From Rattus norvegicus (taxonomy: Eukaryota > Chordata > Mammalia > Rodentia > Muridae), in contig NC_086025.1 of assembly GCF_036323735.1 (NCBI RefSeq), forward strand, positions 106,071,688 to 106,135,687: a DNA stretch of 64,000 bases, read 5' to 3'. This document shows, piece after piece, positions 24,606 through 34,600 of this stretch (position 1 is its first letter; each line of letters begins with the position of its first letter). The notes below the pieces were generated by a model that saw nothing but the letters and a program-made list of their open reading frames with translations, did no database searches and had not been told where the DNA came from. The position numbers and the translations under genes were made by a program.

Positions 24606-24996
24606 CAGTGTGGAGCATTGTATGCCCAGCCTGTGGTAGCACCATCAGTCACTGTCCCTGGCACATGACTTAGCCTTGTTTTGTCTCAGGTTCAATTGCA
24701 GCATGAACAGAGAAGTAGTTTTTGCCCTGTCTACAGCCACTCTTCCAGAACTATCATCCAACTTTGTAAGTAGCCTGAGGTGAGTTTCACTTAAACACAA
24801 AAGAGTTACAGCATTGGTCAATCGCATGCATCTTTGAGAAAGACCTATTCTGACCCTCACCTGTTGTAAAAGCTGTCTGTTGAGGGCTTTGTTTCGACCT
24901 TTTTTTTTCTGTTACTTGGAGACCCTTCTTACCTCTGTTGGCTATTAACCCTTTTCAGATAAATGCTCTACAGATGTTTTCTCCTCCTCCTGAGCT

Positions 24997-25194
24997 TTGC
25001 CTTTTCACTCTCATAATCATTTCCTTTGCAGTGCAGAAGGGGTTGGGTCTGCAATCGCTCCCTTCTCTACTCTGGTTTTATTGCTTGTGGGGTTGGTGAT
25101 ATATCTAAGACATTATTGGCAAGACCTGCAGCAAGATGGCCTCAGACCTGTGTATAAAGGAACTAAGTCAGACAACCCATATCCAAAAGGATAG
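24997..25194 (+). other. Short open frame with a membrane-like segment, unproven
   Basis: The frame has no ATG; it opens at a TTG and closes at TAG 25192-25194. A pyrimidine-rich run ending 'tttcctttgcag' at 25020-25031 looks like a splice acceptor. From there about 54 codons stay open, with a hydrophobic run (STLVLLLVGLVIYL), then RHYW and a polar tail ending NPYPKG. This could be the last exon of a single-pass membrane protein, a fragment of a retroviral-type gene, or chance. I know no family that matches, and the flanking direct repeat favours a repeat-derived origin. Confidence 0.2.
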
Positions 25195-25374
25195 AATGGC
25201 ACCTGCCAGGAGCCAGACAGAGAAGGGGACTTGTTCATTTCAGGTTTGCAAGACAACTAAATTCTAGAGATCCAGCACCTGCAGTGACATCATGACACTG
25301 GTTAGAAGAATAGAGCTAAAGAACCTGTTAGAAGAATAGAGCTACTGCTAGGCAGGCTTAGCACACAAACAGGC

Positions 25375-25418
25375 TGACAGACAGACAGACAGACACACAC
25401 ACACACACACACACACAC
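25375..25418 (+). repeat. (CAGA)n(CA)n microsatellite
   Basis: About five CAGA units passing into about thirteen CA units, with an imperfect tail to about 25442. Confidence 0.95.
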
Positions 25419-25600
25419 GCAAGCACGAACGCACATGCACACAATGAACAACAGAAAATATAAATCAGTAATCAAGTCACCTTCCTTTCCAGTCTCCATC
25501 CTTCTCTAGAACCTGACACCCCCAAAAAGCTGTCTGTTGAGGGATTTGTTTCAACATTTTTCCAGCCAAATCTCCCTTTTCTCTAAGATAAATACTTAGC

Positions 25601-26029
25601 TCCAGCCAGACTGGTTGCTATGCAGTCCTATCCTCAACCACACCACCCAGGGTTATTAGGTTCACATGGTGCAGCCGTCCCCCCAGTTGCAAAGCCAGTG
25701 TCCCCAGCTCTAGCAGGGAGTCTTCCCAGCAGCTCAACCCACACAGGTCTCATTTGTCTGCCCTAACCGCTTGGCAATTAGCCATTCTCCACAGATGCTC
25801 CTCTACCCCAGTGGCAGAACATGCATTTGTTATGTTACCTTGAGCGGTTACATATTGTTCCCTAAACCAAAATGAAAGCTCACTCAGGAGCCCTGTCAAC
25901 TCCAGAAAGCTCTTCAATTCATCAGAAGCCATCCTGCCCTATGCTTTGATGCCACAAGAAAACTTAGAAAAATCAATTAGACTTGGCTTCCCTTCAAAGA
26001 AGAAATGTGTGAACACAGAAATGAGACCC
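25601..26029. other. Unique non-coding stretch, no gene seen
   Basis: No recognisable repeat or exon. Confidence 0.5.
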
Positions 26030-26110
26030 AGGCTTGGGGTCAAGTTTAAATTCTGAATTTTCAAATCACTGTGACCTTGGTTAAGTAGCTTCGAGCCTGT
26101 GAACTACTTG
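26030..26110 (-). repeat. Possible MIR relic
   Basis: On the plus strand 'tcactgtgaccttggttaag' followed by 'tagcttcgagcctgtgaact' recalls antisense MIR (tgtgtgaccttgggcaagttacttaacctctctgtgcctc). The rest is too worn to confirm. Confidence 0.4.
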
Positions 26111-26354
26111 TCAAAGAGGAACCCCTCTGCCATATGATTTGGGGTTGCTTTGCGTTGTTGATATGAAGTGAGACATCCAAAGGAAAGAAGATAGAATATA
26201 GAAACTCCTTTGGGGACGAAAAGAACATAATGTGTCCAAAGAAATGAAAACGAGTCAGATAGTCATTAATTATATCCTGTAAACTGACAGTTTTCTTCTT
26301 CATCATACTTTACTGATGTTAACTTGTTTCAAATATCATCATAATTCTAACAAA
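26111..26354. other. Unique AT-rich stretch
   Basis: No repeat or exon is recognised between the two MIR-like relics. Confidence 0.5.
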
Positions 26355-26500
26355 TTGAACTTCACAATTGGGTAAACTGAGGTATGGAAAGGTTAATAAT
26401 CTGGCCATACAGCTGGCACATGGTTGAACTGGGATTAAGCCCAAGCAATGTGTGTTCCAAGGTAGACTTCTTTGGCCAGGATAGATTGGTACCCAGGTGG
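26355..26500 (+). repeat. MIR SINE relic
   Basis: 'gggtaaactgaggtatggaa', 'aggttaataatctggcca', 'acagctggcacatggttgaa' and 'ctgggattaagcccaag' follow the MIR core (gaaactgaggcacagagaggttaagtaactt..cacagctagtaagtgg..gctgggattcgaacccag). One of the better preserved ancient SINEs in the window. Confidence 0.8.
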
Positions 26501-27129
26501 GACCTCCAGCTTCTCAAGGGATTGTGTGAGAGGGCACTGGGAGGAGGGGGCTGTGATTGGGATGTGAATAAATTAATTCCTAGGAAGCAACTGTTGTTTC
26601 AAGCTCATAAACTATTGTTACATAAACTTTTAGAAAAAATTTCTTTAAAAAAAACCTCTTCCATGCTGCCTGTGTTATGAGGTCTCCTTACAGGGATGGG
26701 TGGACAGTGCCCTGCAAAACAGGCAAGATCCAGCTGTTGTGTTCAAATGTCCATTTATATAAAATAAAATGTAATGTTTTATGAGATGAAATAGGCCACT
26801 AGAATGCTTTAAGTGGGGGAGAAGAGATCGCTTGATAATTTTATGAAGCATGAAAGTTACTTTTATACATATTCTCAGAGTACAAACTGTATAAAAAAAC
26901 AGTATTCAATTCAATGAATTACTTCAACACGAACACATTTGTATTGCTGATGCCCACATAAACAGACCACTACATAAACAGTAGTTCTCCCTTCCCATCC
27001 CTGGTCATTGCTTGAGTACCTGTTCATATGTTTTGTAATGCTGTGATGGGCAGGAGAGGGTAGGTACCTTACCAGGCACATGTTGAGGCATCCCTCATCC
27101 TCGAGGTAACAGCCATACAATGGGTATAG
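26501..27129. other. Unique non-coding stretch, no gene seen
   Basis: AT-rich in the middle (26620-26900). No repeat or exon is recognised. Confidence 0.5.
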
Positions 27130-27229
27130 TATAAAATGAAGTTTATTTGGGGCACGGGAAAGAAAGGAGACAGCTAGGAACAGAAAGAGAGGAGAGAGAA
27201 AGAAGGGAAGAGGCCAGCCAGGAATGTGT

Positions 27230-27564
27230 GGAAGGAGAGAGAAAAGAAGAGAGGAGAGGGGAAGAGAGGGGAGGGGAGGAGAGGGGAAGAGAGGGGAGGG
27301 GGGAGGGGAGAGGGGAAGAGAGGGGAAGGGGGAGGGGAGAGGGGGGAGGGGAGAGGGGAGAGGGGAGAGGGGAGAGGGGAGAGGGGAGAGGGGAGAGGGG
27401 AGAGGGGAGAGGGGAGAGGGGAGAGGGGAGAGGGGAGAGGGGAGAGGGGAGAGGGGAGAGGGGAGAGGGGAGAGGGGAGAGGGGAGAGGGGAGAGGGGAG
27501 AGGGGAGAGGGGAGAGGGGAGAGGGGAGAGGGGAGAGGGGAGAGGGGAGAGGGAGAAGGAGAGG
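27230..27564 (+). repeat. 335-nt uninterrupted homopurine tract with a (GGGGAGA)n core
   Basis: Every base from 27230 to 27564 is A or G. From about 27347 to 27553 it is an almost perfect array of the 7-nt unit GGGGAGA, about 29 copies. The left part is an irregular mix of GAGAGGGGA and GGGGAGGGG units. The array gives open frames in all three plus frames and the complementary frames (arginine/glycine/glutamate-rich and serine/proline/leucine-rich). These are artefacts, not genes. Four-G runs separated by three bases fit the G-quadruplex pattern. Confidence 0.97.
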
Positions 27565-28627
27565 CAGGCCAAACAGTCCTTTTATTGCAAGCCAACCTAA
27601 TACCTACCTGACTGTTGCTAGGTTACTGTTGGGTGGAGCCTAGAGGAAATGGAAATGCTGACACTCATGTAATTCTAAACACCAGAGATGACTCTTGCAT
27701 ATAAATTGGGCATACAGGGTCACAAACTGTTCGTTCTGTTGGGTTTGGCTTTTCCCTTGGGGTTGTGTTGTAGTAGTCACTCATCACGTTGTCTGTGGTT
27801 GTAGTTCATTTATTCTTAGTGTGAGTTTGCAATCTGTTTATGCCGTCTGCTGTGGGTAGACATTTGGTTTTTCAATGTCCAGTTTGGGACTATTGTGAAA
27901 ATTGTTTCTCTCAACATGCTTATTCTCAGGAGGAGATAAATATACACTTGCACACCCCGTGCATAATATGCACAGGATATAATAGGAAACAATGAAGGTC
28001 TCTGTAAAGAACACATGCTACAGGGAACAATGGATAAAGTATGGTAAGGTTGGGAGGACTCCATGTTGCTGTTCTGATGGTCTAGGTCCTGCTGGGATCA
28101 TTTCTTCTGCACCTTCCTGTCAACACACTCAGCAGGCTCCACTATTCAGACCGTAGTTACTGAACTGAATCCTCAGATGGAAACCACATCCATGCACTCA
28201 CCACAACACATGGTCAGGCTTCCCCTGAAGCTAACTATGAGTCCAATTTGATTTGAGCACGAAAGGAAGCCAGAGGTCCTAGAGTGACCTGAGCAGGAAC
28301 AGAAGGGAAATCAGACAGAGAGGAGCCAACTAGAAGTGCACTGTCAGGCAGAGATGAAGAACCACTGAAGGAGGAACCTGGTATTAGAGTTGTGTTGAAT
28401 TAAAACAACTGCTCTAATTCTGCCAACTGAAGAGATCAAACTGGGAACACCTGGGCCATTTCCGTGCAATTGTAGCAATCTAGAGATGATGATAAAAGAA
28501 GTTTGATATACTACCTGTGCAGCCATATTTAATCTCAGTCTAGTTAGGGACACCTTTTTCTGTGATGAACTAACACAAACAAGATCAAACTGATGAGGAA
28601 AGGGAATATTTGGCAATTTTCACATGG
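27565..28627. other. Mostly unique stretch; flank of the homopurine tract may be repeat-derived
   Basis: 'ctgttgctaggttactgttg' followed by 'ggtggagcctagag' at about 27612-27645 resembles text I have seen beside GA-rich tracts in rodent repeats, but I cannot name a family. The remainder shows no repeat or exon. Confidence 0.4.
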
Positions 28628-29180
28628 CAATTATTGGAGGAAGTCAAGACAGGAACTCAAGCAGGCAGAAAGTTGGAGGCAGAACATGATACAGACTTCA
28701 TGAAGGAACGCTACTTACTGACTTTTGCTCTGCTCGCTTTCTTGTAGAACCCAAGACCACCTAGCCCAGGATGGCATCACCTACAAAAGGATGGGCCCTC
28801 CTCCATCAAACTCTAATTAAGAAAATGCCCAATAGTAGTGGATCTCAATCTATGAGTGGCAACTCCTTTGGGGGTCACATAGAAGATATCCTGCATATCA
28901 GAATGGTAATTTGTAATCTACATTGCAATTGAATTGTAATTTGCATGACAATTCAGAACAATAGCAAAGTTACAAGTAGTAAGGAGCAACAGAAAAATGT
29001 TAGGGTTGAAGTCACCACATGTGAAACTGTACTAAGGACCACAGATTTAGGAACATTGAGAACCACTGCCCTTCAGGGTTACCTGCAACCCAGTCTTATG
29101 GGGGCATTTTGTCAGTTGAGATCCCCTTCTCTCTGATGATTCTAGCTTGTGTCAAGTTGATATAATATTAGCTGATACAA
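28628..29180 (-). mobile_element. MaLR (MT/ORR1-like) LTR split by a URR1 insertion
   Basis: Left part 28628-28835: 'ggaagtcaagacaggaactc', 'tagaacccaagaccacctag', 'ctctaattaagaaaatgccc'. Right part from 29069: 'cagtcttatgggggcatttt', 'ctagcttgtgtcaagttgat'. In the intact family these join directly (..aagaaaatgccctacag..gatcttatggaggcattt..). The URR1 element at 28836-29068 sits exactly in the gap. The 3' end of the LTR (left side) is truncated. Confidence 0.75.
28836..29068. mobile_element. Full-length URR1 hAT-type DNA element, nested in a MaLR LTR
   Basis: About 233 bp with terminal inverted repeats: left 'tagtggatctcaatc', right end 'gaacattgagaaccactg', whose complement reads cagtggttctcaatg (12 of 15 match). 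The interior keeps 'cctttgggggtcacat', 'tgcatatcagaatgg' and an AT-rich middle. The flanking octamers cccaatag (28828-28835) and cccttcag (29069-29076) are worn copies of the 8-bp target duplication expected for hAT elements. Non-autonomous; no transposase. Confidence 0.85.
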
Positions 29181-29647
29181 CTCTATTGTATAGAAAAGGA
29201 ACACATAGAATAGATATCCTTAAGGCTAGTGGGTAAGAGTCTCTGTAGGAAAGAATCTTCCAGGCTCATCACTTCCCAATGTAAGCCAGCATTGACTTCA
29301 GAGCTTGCCTGACCTGAAGGTAACAGTTCATTCAGACTTATGTGTTGACAGAAAATGTCTTGTGTCCAGTAGACTTTGCCCATAGGTAACCCTCAGAACC
29401 TGGGAAGGAGTAGAAAAAATATTGAGTCATTGCATAAATGCATGACCCTCTGAGGCAGGGTTGCCACTTTTCCTATTTTCAAGTCTCAAAGTGTTGGGGG
29501 GGGGGTCCTAACTGAACCAAGTCAAGCACCGTATTTGTAAGATGCTCTACAGTCATAGTCCAATGCTCCCCCAGGTGCTACTCTCTACATTGCCTCATGT
29601 ACAGCATCCCATCAATTGCTAACAAGTTTATGAATAGTATTTTAATT
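29181..29647. other. Unique stretch between two MaLR LTRs
   Basis: No repeat or exon is recognised. A 10-nt G run lies near 29496-29505. Confidence 0.5.
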
Positions 29648-29978
29648 ACTTTTCTGTTGCTGTGATAAAACACACTGGCCAAGGCAACTTAAGGAAGCAT
29701 TTATTTTAGTTTACAGTATCCAAGGGGCTAAGACCCCCATCACATTAAGAGGGCACAGTAAGTGGCAGGCAAGAGCAGGAGTTTGAGAGCTCCCATCTTG
29801 TAGAAGTGTGAAGCAGAGCAAGGGAACTGAGATGGTGTGAGGTTATAGTTTCAAAGCCCATCCACAGTGACAGTCCTTCAATAAGGATGCCCCACCTTTC
29901 CAAACAGTGCCACCAACTGGGAAACAAGGATTCAAATAAGTAAGTCTATGTGGAAAATTTTCATTCAAACTCCTACAA
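29648..29978 (-). mobile_element. MaLR (MT/ORR1-like) solo LTR
   Basis: Plus-strand order 'tttctgttgctgtgataaaa', 'cacactggccaaggcaactt', 'catttattttagtttacag', 'gatgccccacctttccaaac', 'agtgccaccaactggg', 'tttcattcaaactcctacaa'. It is nearly full length, on the same strand as the LTR about 470 bp to the left. Confidence 0.75.
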
Positions 29979-30739
29979 TTAATGTCACCCTTTTAAGATT
30001 GAAGCGAAAGCAACCAAATTAAGCCTATAGGACCATGGTGTTGCTATTTGGTGATAACAGCAGGTCTACCTGAACTAGATTATTATGGGTACTCCTGGGT
30101 GTGTTCCCGTGATACATCCCACAGGACATGACACACTTGTAGGCATCTGATGTGATGTTCATGCTAAGTATATTCTATGTGAATATTTGATCTGGGTGTA
30201 GAAAGATGGGGAGCTACTCTCTATCTCTTTAATGGAGAGGGGTCTGGATGGTACATGCATATGTATCTGGGAAGGTAACTTGTACTAGCTGAAGAGTAGA
30301 ATTACTTTTGTAGCCTTTTAATGTGCTTTTTCATTGCTTACCTGGCATGGCATTAATCATGGCAGGTTTTAAATGACTTTAAATCCAATTTTCCGTTCTC
30401 TTGAATGCCAGCCACATAGCCTTGTTTACAGGGAACACTAAACAAAGCAGAGGAAGAAAAAAAAGGTTCAATCAATTTTCCTTATCGCTAATTGGGGATT
30501 TATTACTGGCTCATTTGCTTTCAATAGCAGGAGGGGGTACACCCTTTAGAGTCTGGATCCTGGGAAGCTTGTGATTATTGCAACTCTATAACCACCCTGT
30601 AAGGGAGCAGAGTGAGGAAGACAAAATGATATCATTCTGTATTTATCAGAGGGATGGGACAAACTGTGTGGATCATGCCAGAAGCTTAGGCAGAAGGGAA
30701 GGGGCTACTCCCCAGTGCTTTGCAGAAGAAATGACCCAA
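29979..30739. other. Unique stretch, candidate conserved non-coding block
   Basis: No repeat or exon is recognised. The AT-rich, repeat-free part at 30300-30535 carries several homeobox-like cores ('cattaatcat', 'cgctaattgg') and a forkhead-like 'ttgtttacag'. This is a loose reason to test conservation. Confidence 0.3.
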
Positions 30740-30885
30740 AGACTTGTGTTCATTGTGTATATATTGATGAACTTCTGGTGGGTCCCTACTGGGAGTGAGC
30801 CCTCTGCTAGGCATGTGGGAGTGGATTGTGCTAGAGATACACCTTAGTAACAGAGGGGGGCAGTGGGGCCTTATGGCATTGGACA
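30740..30885 (+). repeat. Possible L2-like LINE relic
   Basis: 'ctctgctaggcatgtgggag' followed by 'tgctagagatacacct', 'agtaacag' and 'ggggccttatggca' keeps the spacing of the L2 text (gtgccaggcactgtgctagg / ggggatacagcagtgaaca / ccctgccctcatgg). Weak. Confidence 0.35.
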
Positions 30886-31265
30886 TTGTGAGCTGCAGAA
30901 GGAGGTATGGGAAAGGGCAAAAAAAGTTATTCTTCCTGCCAGAAAAAAAGACCAGTTTCTGTTTTTTTGAAGGGTGAATAGAAATACAGAGCTATAAAGA
31001 GACCAGAATAATCAAGAATCAGTCCAGAAGCCTGCCATTTCACCTAGCAAAGAATGAACAATTACTGAGTAGAGGGGTACCTGCGTGACTGTTAGAGCTG
31101 TTAGCATAGCAACCCTCCTAGAGGGCCTAAAGGCTCCATGGAGGACTTCACCAGGCTTCATTCACCAGGATGAGGATTGGGTACATGGAACACAGCCCAG
31201 AGTTTGTAGCTGGCAGATAAAGATTCTACAGAAGCTTTTTAAGATGTGGTCAGACAAATTAGGAG

Positions 31266-31450
31266 GTGTGATAGTTTGAATGTCTCACATAAGTTCACAT
31301 ATTTGAATGTTGGGTTCTTGGTTAGTGGAACTGTTTGGGAAGGACTTGGTGTGCTCTTGTTGGTGTGGAGTGTCACTGGGGGTGGGCTTTGAGGTTTCAA
31401 AACCTCCTGCCAGGTCTACTCTTTCTCTCTGTCTCTGTCTCTATCTCTTT
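31266..31450 (+). mobile_element. MaLR (MT/ORR1-like) LTR, 5' portion
   Basis: 'tgtgatagtttgaatgtctc', 'ttcacatatttgaatgttgg', 'agtggaactgtttgggaagg', 'ggagtgtcactgggggtggg' and 'ctttgaggtttcaaaacctc' are the 5' half of the family, ending in a (TCTC/TGTC) patch. The 3' half is missing. Confidence 0.75.
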
Positions 31451-33400
31451 GGAGAAAAGAGTATTATCTAGAGTTGTTTCACAAAAAGATAGTCAGAGTC
31501 AAGAAGGCAGAAGATAGAAATAGGCTTGCAAGGCAGGAGACAGACAACATGACTATCTCCATTCTGATTATGGGTTCAGACTCTGAAGGTCACTAAGCAA
31601 GTATCGGGGGCCAGATATCATTTATCTACTGCTACTCAGATTGCAGTTAGCCCTGTCCTCATTTACCAATGACTAGGATTAAAGGTTCAGTCCTCCACGG
31701 AGAGGACCAAAAGGAGGAAAGATTAGAAAGCATTCACAGATGCAAGCCATTGACTTCTTTAATCAAGTAAAAGGAAAAGAGCCTACTTGGAGGCAGATTT
31801 GTAGTTTCTCTAGTTGCAATATAGATGGTGGTTTTTGATTAGGTGAATGTGTTTCCCTTGACTCTTTGCAAATAGTCTGGAGGAATTTAGGTGCTGGACT
31901 CATCTAGGCTAATGTTCTTCCAGGGTTTTTTCTACCACCATCCTTCATGGGTTATATATACATGGCATAAACGACCTTAGAGAGTCTCTCAGAACTGTGG
32001 AACAATGTACAGAAGAGAGATGTCTACATTCAGCTCATACCCAACTCCTCACAGAGCTCTTGGCTTTGGGGAGCACCTGCTGGCTCTACCATGTCAGCTT
32101 CTCTCCTGTTGTGCCCTGAGCTCAACCCTCCAAGATCTGAGACATCCTCATATACTTGCCTCATTTCTACTGTTGTCCAATACCCTGCCCTATTTTCCAA
32201 CACCCCTCTCCCATATCTTTCAGCCTCAGTGGCTACTGTTTTCCCTGTTCCAGGCAACAAATTCAAAATTAACTGGCAATAGAGGAGAAAATTTCCATTG
32301 TACCTCTGATGATTTATCTGACCAAAAGCGTCAGTCCATTGACCAATCATGAATTCAATTATTTTCACCAGAATTTTCTGCTCAGGAGACTTTATCACTT
32401 TCTTCATGAGTAAACTAGAAACTTCCTAGAGCTAAAATTAATCTCAGAGATGGAATCATCTAGTTTAGGAAAGGCCAAAGTATGTCACTCCTGGCACCCC
32501 TTGCCAGCTGCACACTGGCAGACATTACCAATAGAACACAGAATTCCTTCTAAAAACACCACTACAGGAAGCCATTAGTAATCAATCTCAGACAACTTGT
32601 CAGCTAAAGCAGGTAGAGTGTCTGGCAGGAAGCAAACCTACTAACATGGAATTTTGAGAGACGGAATGAAGGCACTCTTCATAAAGGGAGGAAGAGAGCC
32701 AGCAGCAACAGGTATGATGGGAATGAGGAAGAAAATGAAAGAATCAAAGTGAAAAGATGAGTTCAAAGCTGGAGCCAGGAGTAGGAATTACGGTAATGCT
32801 GTGAACACAGGCATCAATGGAGAGCTAGCCCAAGGCAGCAACAAAGAAACCAATCCCCACTCTCCTTCTCTCCTCTGCCCTCTATCTTCAAACAAATCAT
32901 TGATGAAGCTTCCAGAAGCCAGTAGGCAGAGGCTTATGTGCTTCAGCTTTTGTGTGGCAGATTGACACAGATTGGTTGTCAATGGATGCCGGCAATGGTA
33001 TGTTTAAAAAGATAGTTTAGTGAGGTCTGCCAGTGTACAACAACAAAGAGGAGGTGTGAGTGCCAGGTAGTGATGTTTCCTGAACTAGCTGATCCCATCA
33101 CTGAGGTTTCTTTAAATTCTGGAACGCCTCTAAGTTTCCCTGCAGTACAGGACATGAAGGAGAAGGTTGAGCATGAGGAGACTCATGCATTTCCATCAGG
33201 GGAAGTCTGCTTGAAGGCAGGTTCCCTAAAAGAATCCCTGAAGCAATGGAGCTTTAAATGGAATTATGTAGCTTTTCCATGACATAAAGATCAGGAGGCA
33301 CCTTAAAGGCTTCAATGAAGACAAATTAAAAGAGGGGAGATACTGAACCTGGTCCCAGGTACAGGCGGTGTCTACAGAGCCATTCTTCCTGTTTTCTTTA
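31451..33400. other. Long unique non-coding stretch, no gene seen
   Basis: About 1.95 kb. Overlapping open frames of 115 and 125 codons at 32005-32407 lie on opposite strands over the same DNA. Neither shows a domain, signal peptide or conserved motif, so I take them as chance. Confidence 0.5.
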
Positions 33401-33454
33401 AAATGTTTTATTTACTTTAGTTTTGTATGTTTGAGTGTGATTTGCTAGGACTAC

Positions 33455-33508
<54 letters not shown>

Positions 33509-33656
33509 CGTGCCCATGGAAGCAAGAAGAAGGCATTCAATATCCTGGAATCGGAGCTATAGATGATTGATAGCTGCCATGTGGGTACGAGCAAGAGAAC
33601 CCATATCCTCTACAAGAACAGCAAGTGCTCTTGACAGCCCAGCCATCTTCCAGCCT
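33401..33656 (-). repeat. B3-type SINE with a (GT)n expansion; part of the left inverted-repeat arm
   Basis: Plus-strand order: 'aaatgttttatttacttt' A-tail remnant, (GT)n at 33456-33507, 'gcattcaatatcctggaatc', 'agctgccatgtgggtacgag', 'acaagaacagcaagtgctct', then the head 'agccatcttccagcctt'. The head end of this SINE and about 190 bp beyond it are repeated in inverse orientation at 34913-35190. Confidence 0.8.
33456..33507 (+). repeat. (GT)n microsatellite
   Basis: About 26 perfect GT units within the antisense B3 SINE, at the position of its CA-rich tail. Confidence 0.97.
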
Positions 33657-33844
33657 TCTTTCTGTTCTCTTTAGACAAGAGCTTGACACTACTCTATAGG
33701 CTGAGCCTTGTGGCGGGGCTTAGCCTCCCTACAAGAACAAATGTCAGAAGGGACACTGGGAAACTTCAGCTGGTAGAGTACAGGTGGACAACCCAGTGAG
33801 GGGGTCTGAGTTGAGCATCAATACTCTTCATCTGGATGTGAGCA
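33561..33844 (+). repeat. Left arm of a large inverted repeat
   Basis: Reverse-complementary to 34913-35190 over about 280 bp, roughly 85% by eye, including a 30-nt perfect block centred on 'gacactgggaaacttcagct'. The arm contains the 5' part of a B3 SINE and about 190 bp of adjacent unique sequence, so it is not just two SINEs in opposite orientation. Confidence 0.9.
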
Positions 33845-34279
33845 TGATGTTCACTGCTTTTAGTTGGAAGATTTAAAAACTTTTAAGTTTTCTTTGATTC
33901 CAAATTATAGCAGTAAAATGTCCTCTGTGTTTATGAGGGACGTGTTAACTACAACTGAGAGCTCAAGAAAAGTTTAAGCTGGAACCTTCTATTCCCTCAT
34001 CACTCCCTTGCCAAAGTTCTTCTATGACAGACACCCCAAACTTCAGGGTCTTGGAGACGTTGTGCTCAGAAAGTCAGGAGCAGGGAAAACTGGAAGGGGG
34101 AGCAATACATAGCTAGGGGACATTTTTGACACATAGCAAATTCCAAGTGTGTTCCTGGACCTCAGTCTCTAAGAGTCACAGAGCTAAGAGAAACAAAGCT
34201 TGGGTGGCAGTATAGGATCTCAATCTGTGGGCCAAGCTGAGCCATACTTTTGCAACATGATGGTATGCTATGATTGCCC
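33845..34279. other. Spacer of the inverted repeat, unique part
   Basis: No repeat or exon is recognised. Confidence 0.5.
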
Positions 34280-34600
34280 ACCCCTTGCCTAGGGGCAAGT
34301 AGCCCTGTGCCCCAACATTTGCCCCACCCCTGACACACACACCAGAAGGGGTCATGCATCCTGGTAGCCAGGTTAAATTTGCTCTCCTCTTATAAAGTCA
34401 TGTCCAGCAGCACCTGGAATTCCTCCTTATGCAAATGAGGCATCTTCAGTCTCCTAGCCCTGGCCAATGACATACACTCACCTCTAAATCCCCTCCCCAC
34501 CCCCAAAGGTTTAAGTTGCCTGTGCCCCCCCCCATTAAATGAGCTATCTCACTGAAGCCATCTCCAGAAAAGGAATGAAAAATGTTTCACATAAATACTT
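34280..34600 (+). mobile_element. Possible solo ERV-type LTR
   Basis: Promoter-like text typical of rodent ERV LTRs in order: 'cttataaagtcatg', 'tccttatgcaaatgaggcat' (octamer ATGCAAAT), 'ggccaatgacat' (CCAAT-like), a C/A-rich block 'cccctccccacccccaa', then 'attaaatgagctatctcact' as a polyadenylation-like end. No internal retroviral sequence flanks it. Family not named; it lies between the arms of the inverted repeat. Confidence 0.45.

Larger units (their letters stand above)
24850..25600 (+). repeat. Region bounded by a ~100-bp direct repeat, family unknown
   Basis: A segment near 24868-24975 ('aaaagctgtctgttgagg', 'ctttgtttc', 'cttttcagataaatgct') recurs near 25524-25600 ('aaaagctgtctgttgagg', 'atttgtttc', 'cttttctctaagataaatac'). 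A shorter relative ('ctgctgcaaaagctgtctg') sits at about 54229. The arrangement could be two LTR ends around a short internal remnant, or a local duplication. The middle holds the 25.0-kb open frame, a 17-nt tandem pair and a (CAGA)n(CA)n microsatellite. Confidence 0.45.

Noticed and set aside
27143..27643. Open frames of 124-154 codons on both strands (glycine/arginine/glutamate-rich and serine/proline/leucine-rich)
   Set aside because: They are translations of the GGGGAGA array in every frame. A 7-nt unit cannot create a stop once open, so length is not evidence of coding.
32005..32407. Overlapping 115- and 125-codon frames on opposite strands
   Set aside because: Both cover the same DNA, neither has a recognisable domain or initiation context, and lengths of this order occur by chance in 64 kb.
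34400..34470. Octamer/CCAAT/TATA-like cluster as a gene promoter
   Set aside because: The motif order and the following polyadenylation-like site fit an LTR better, and no exon follows.
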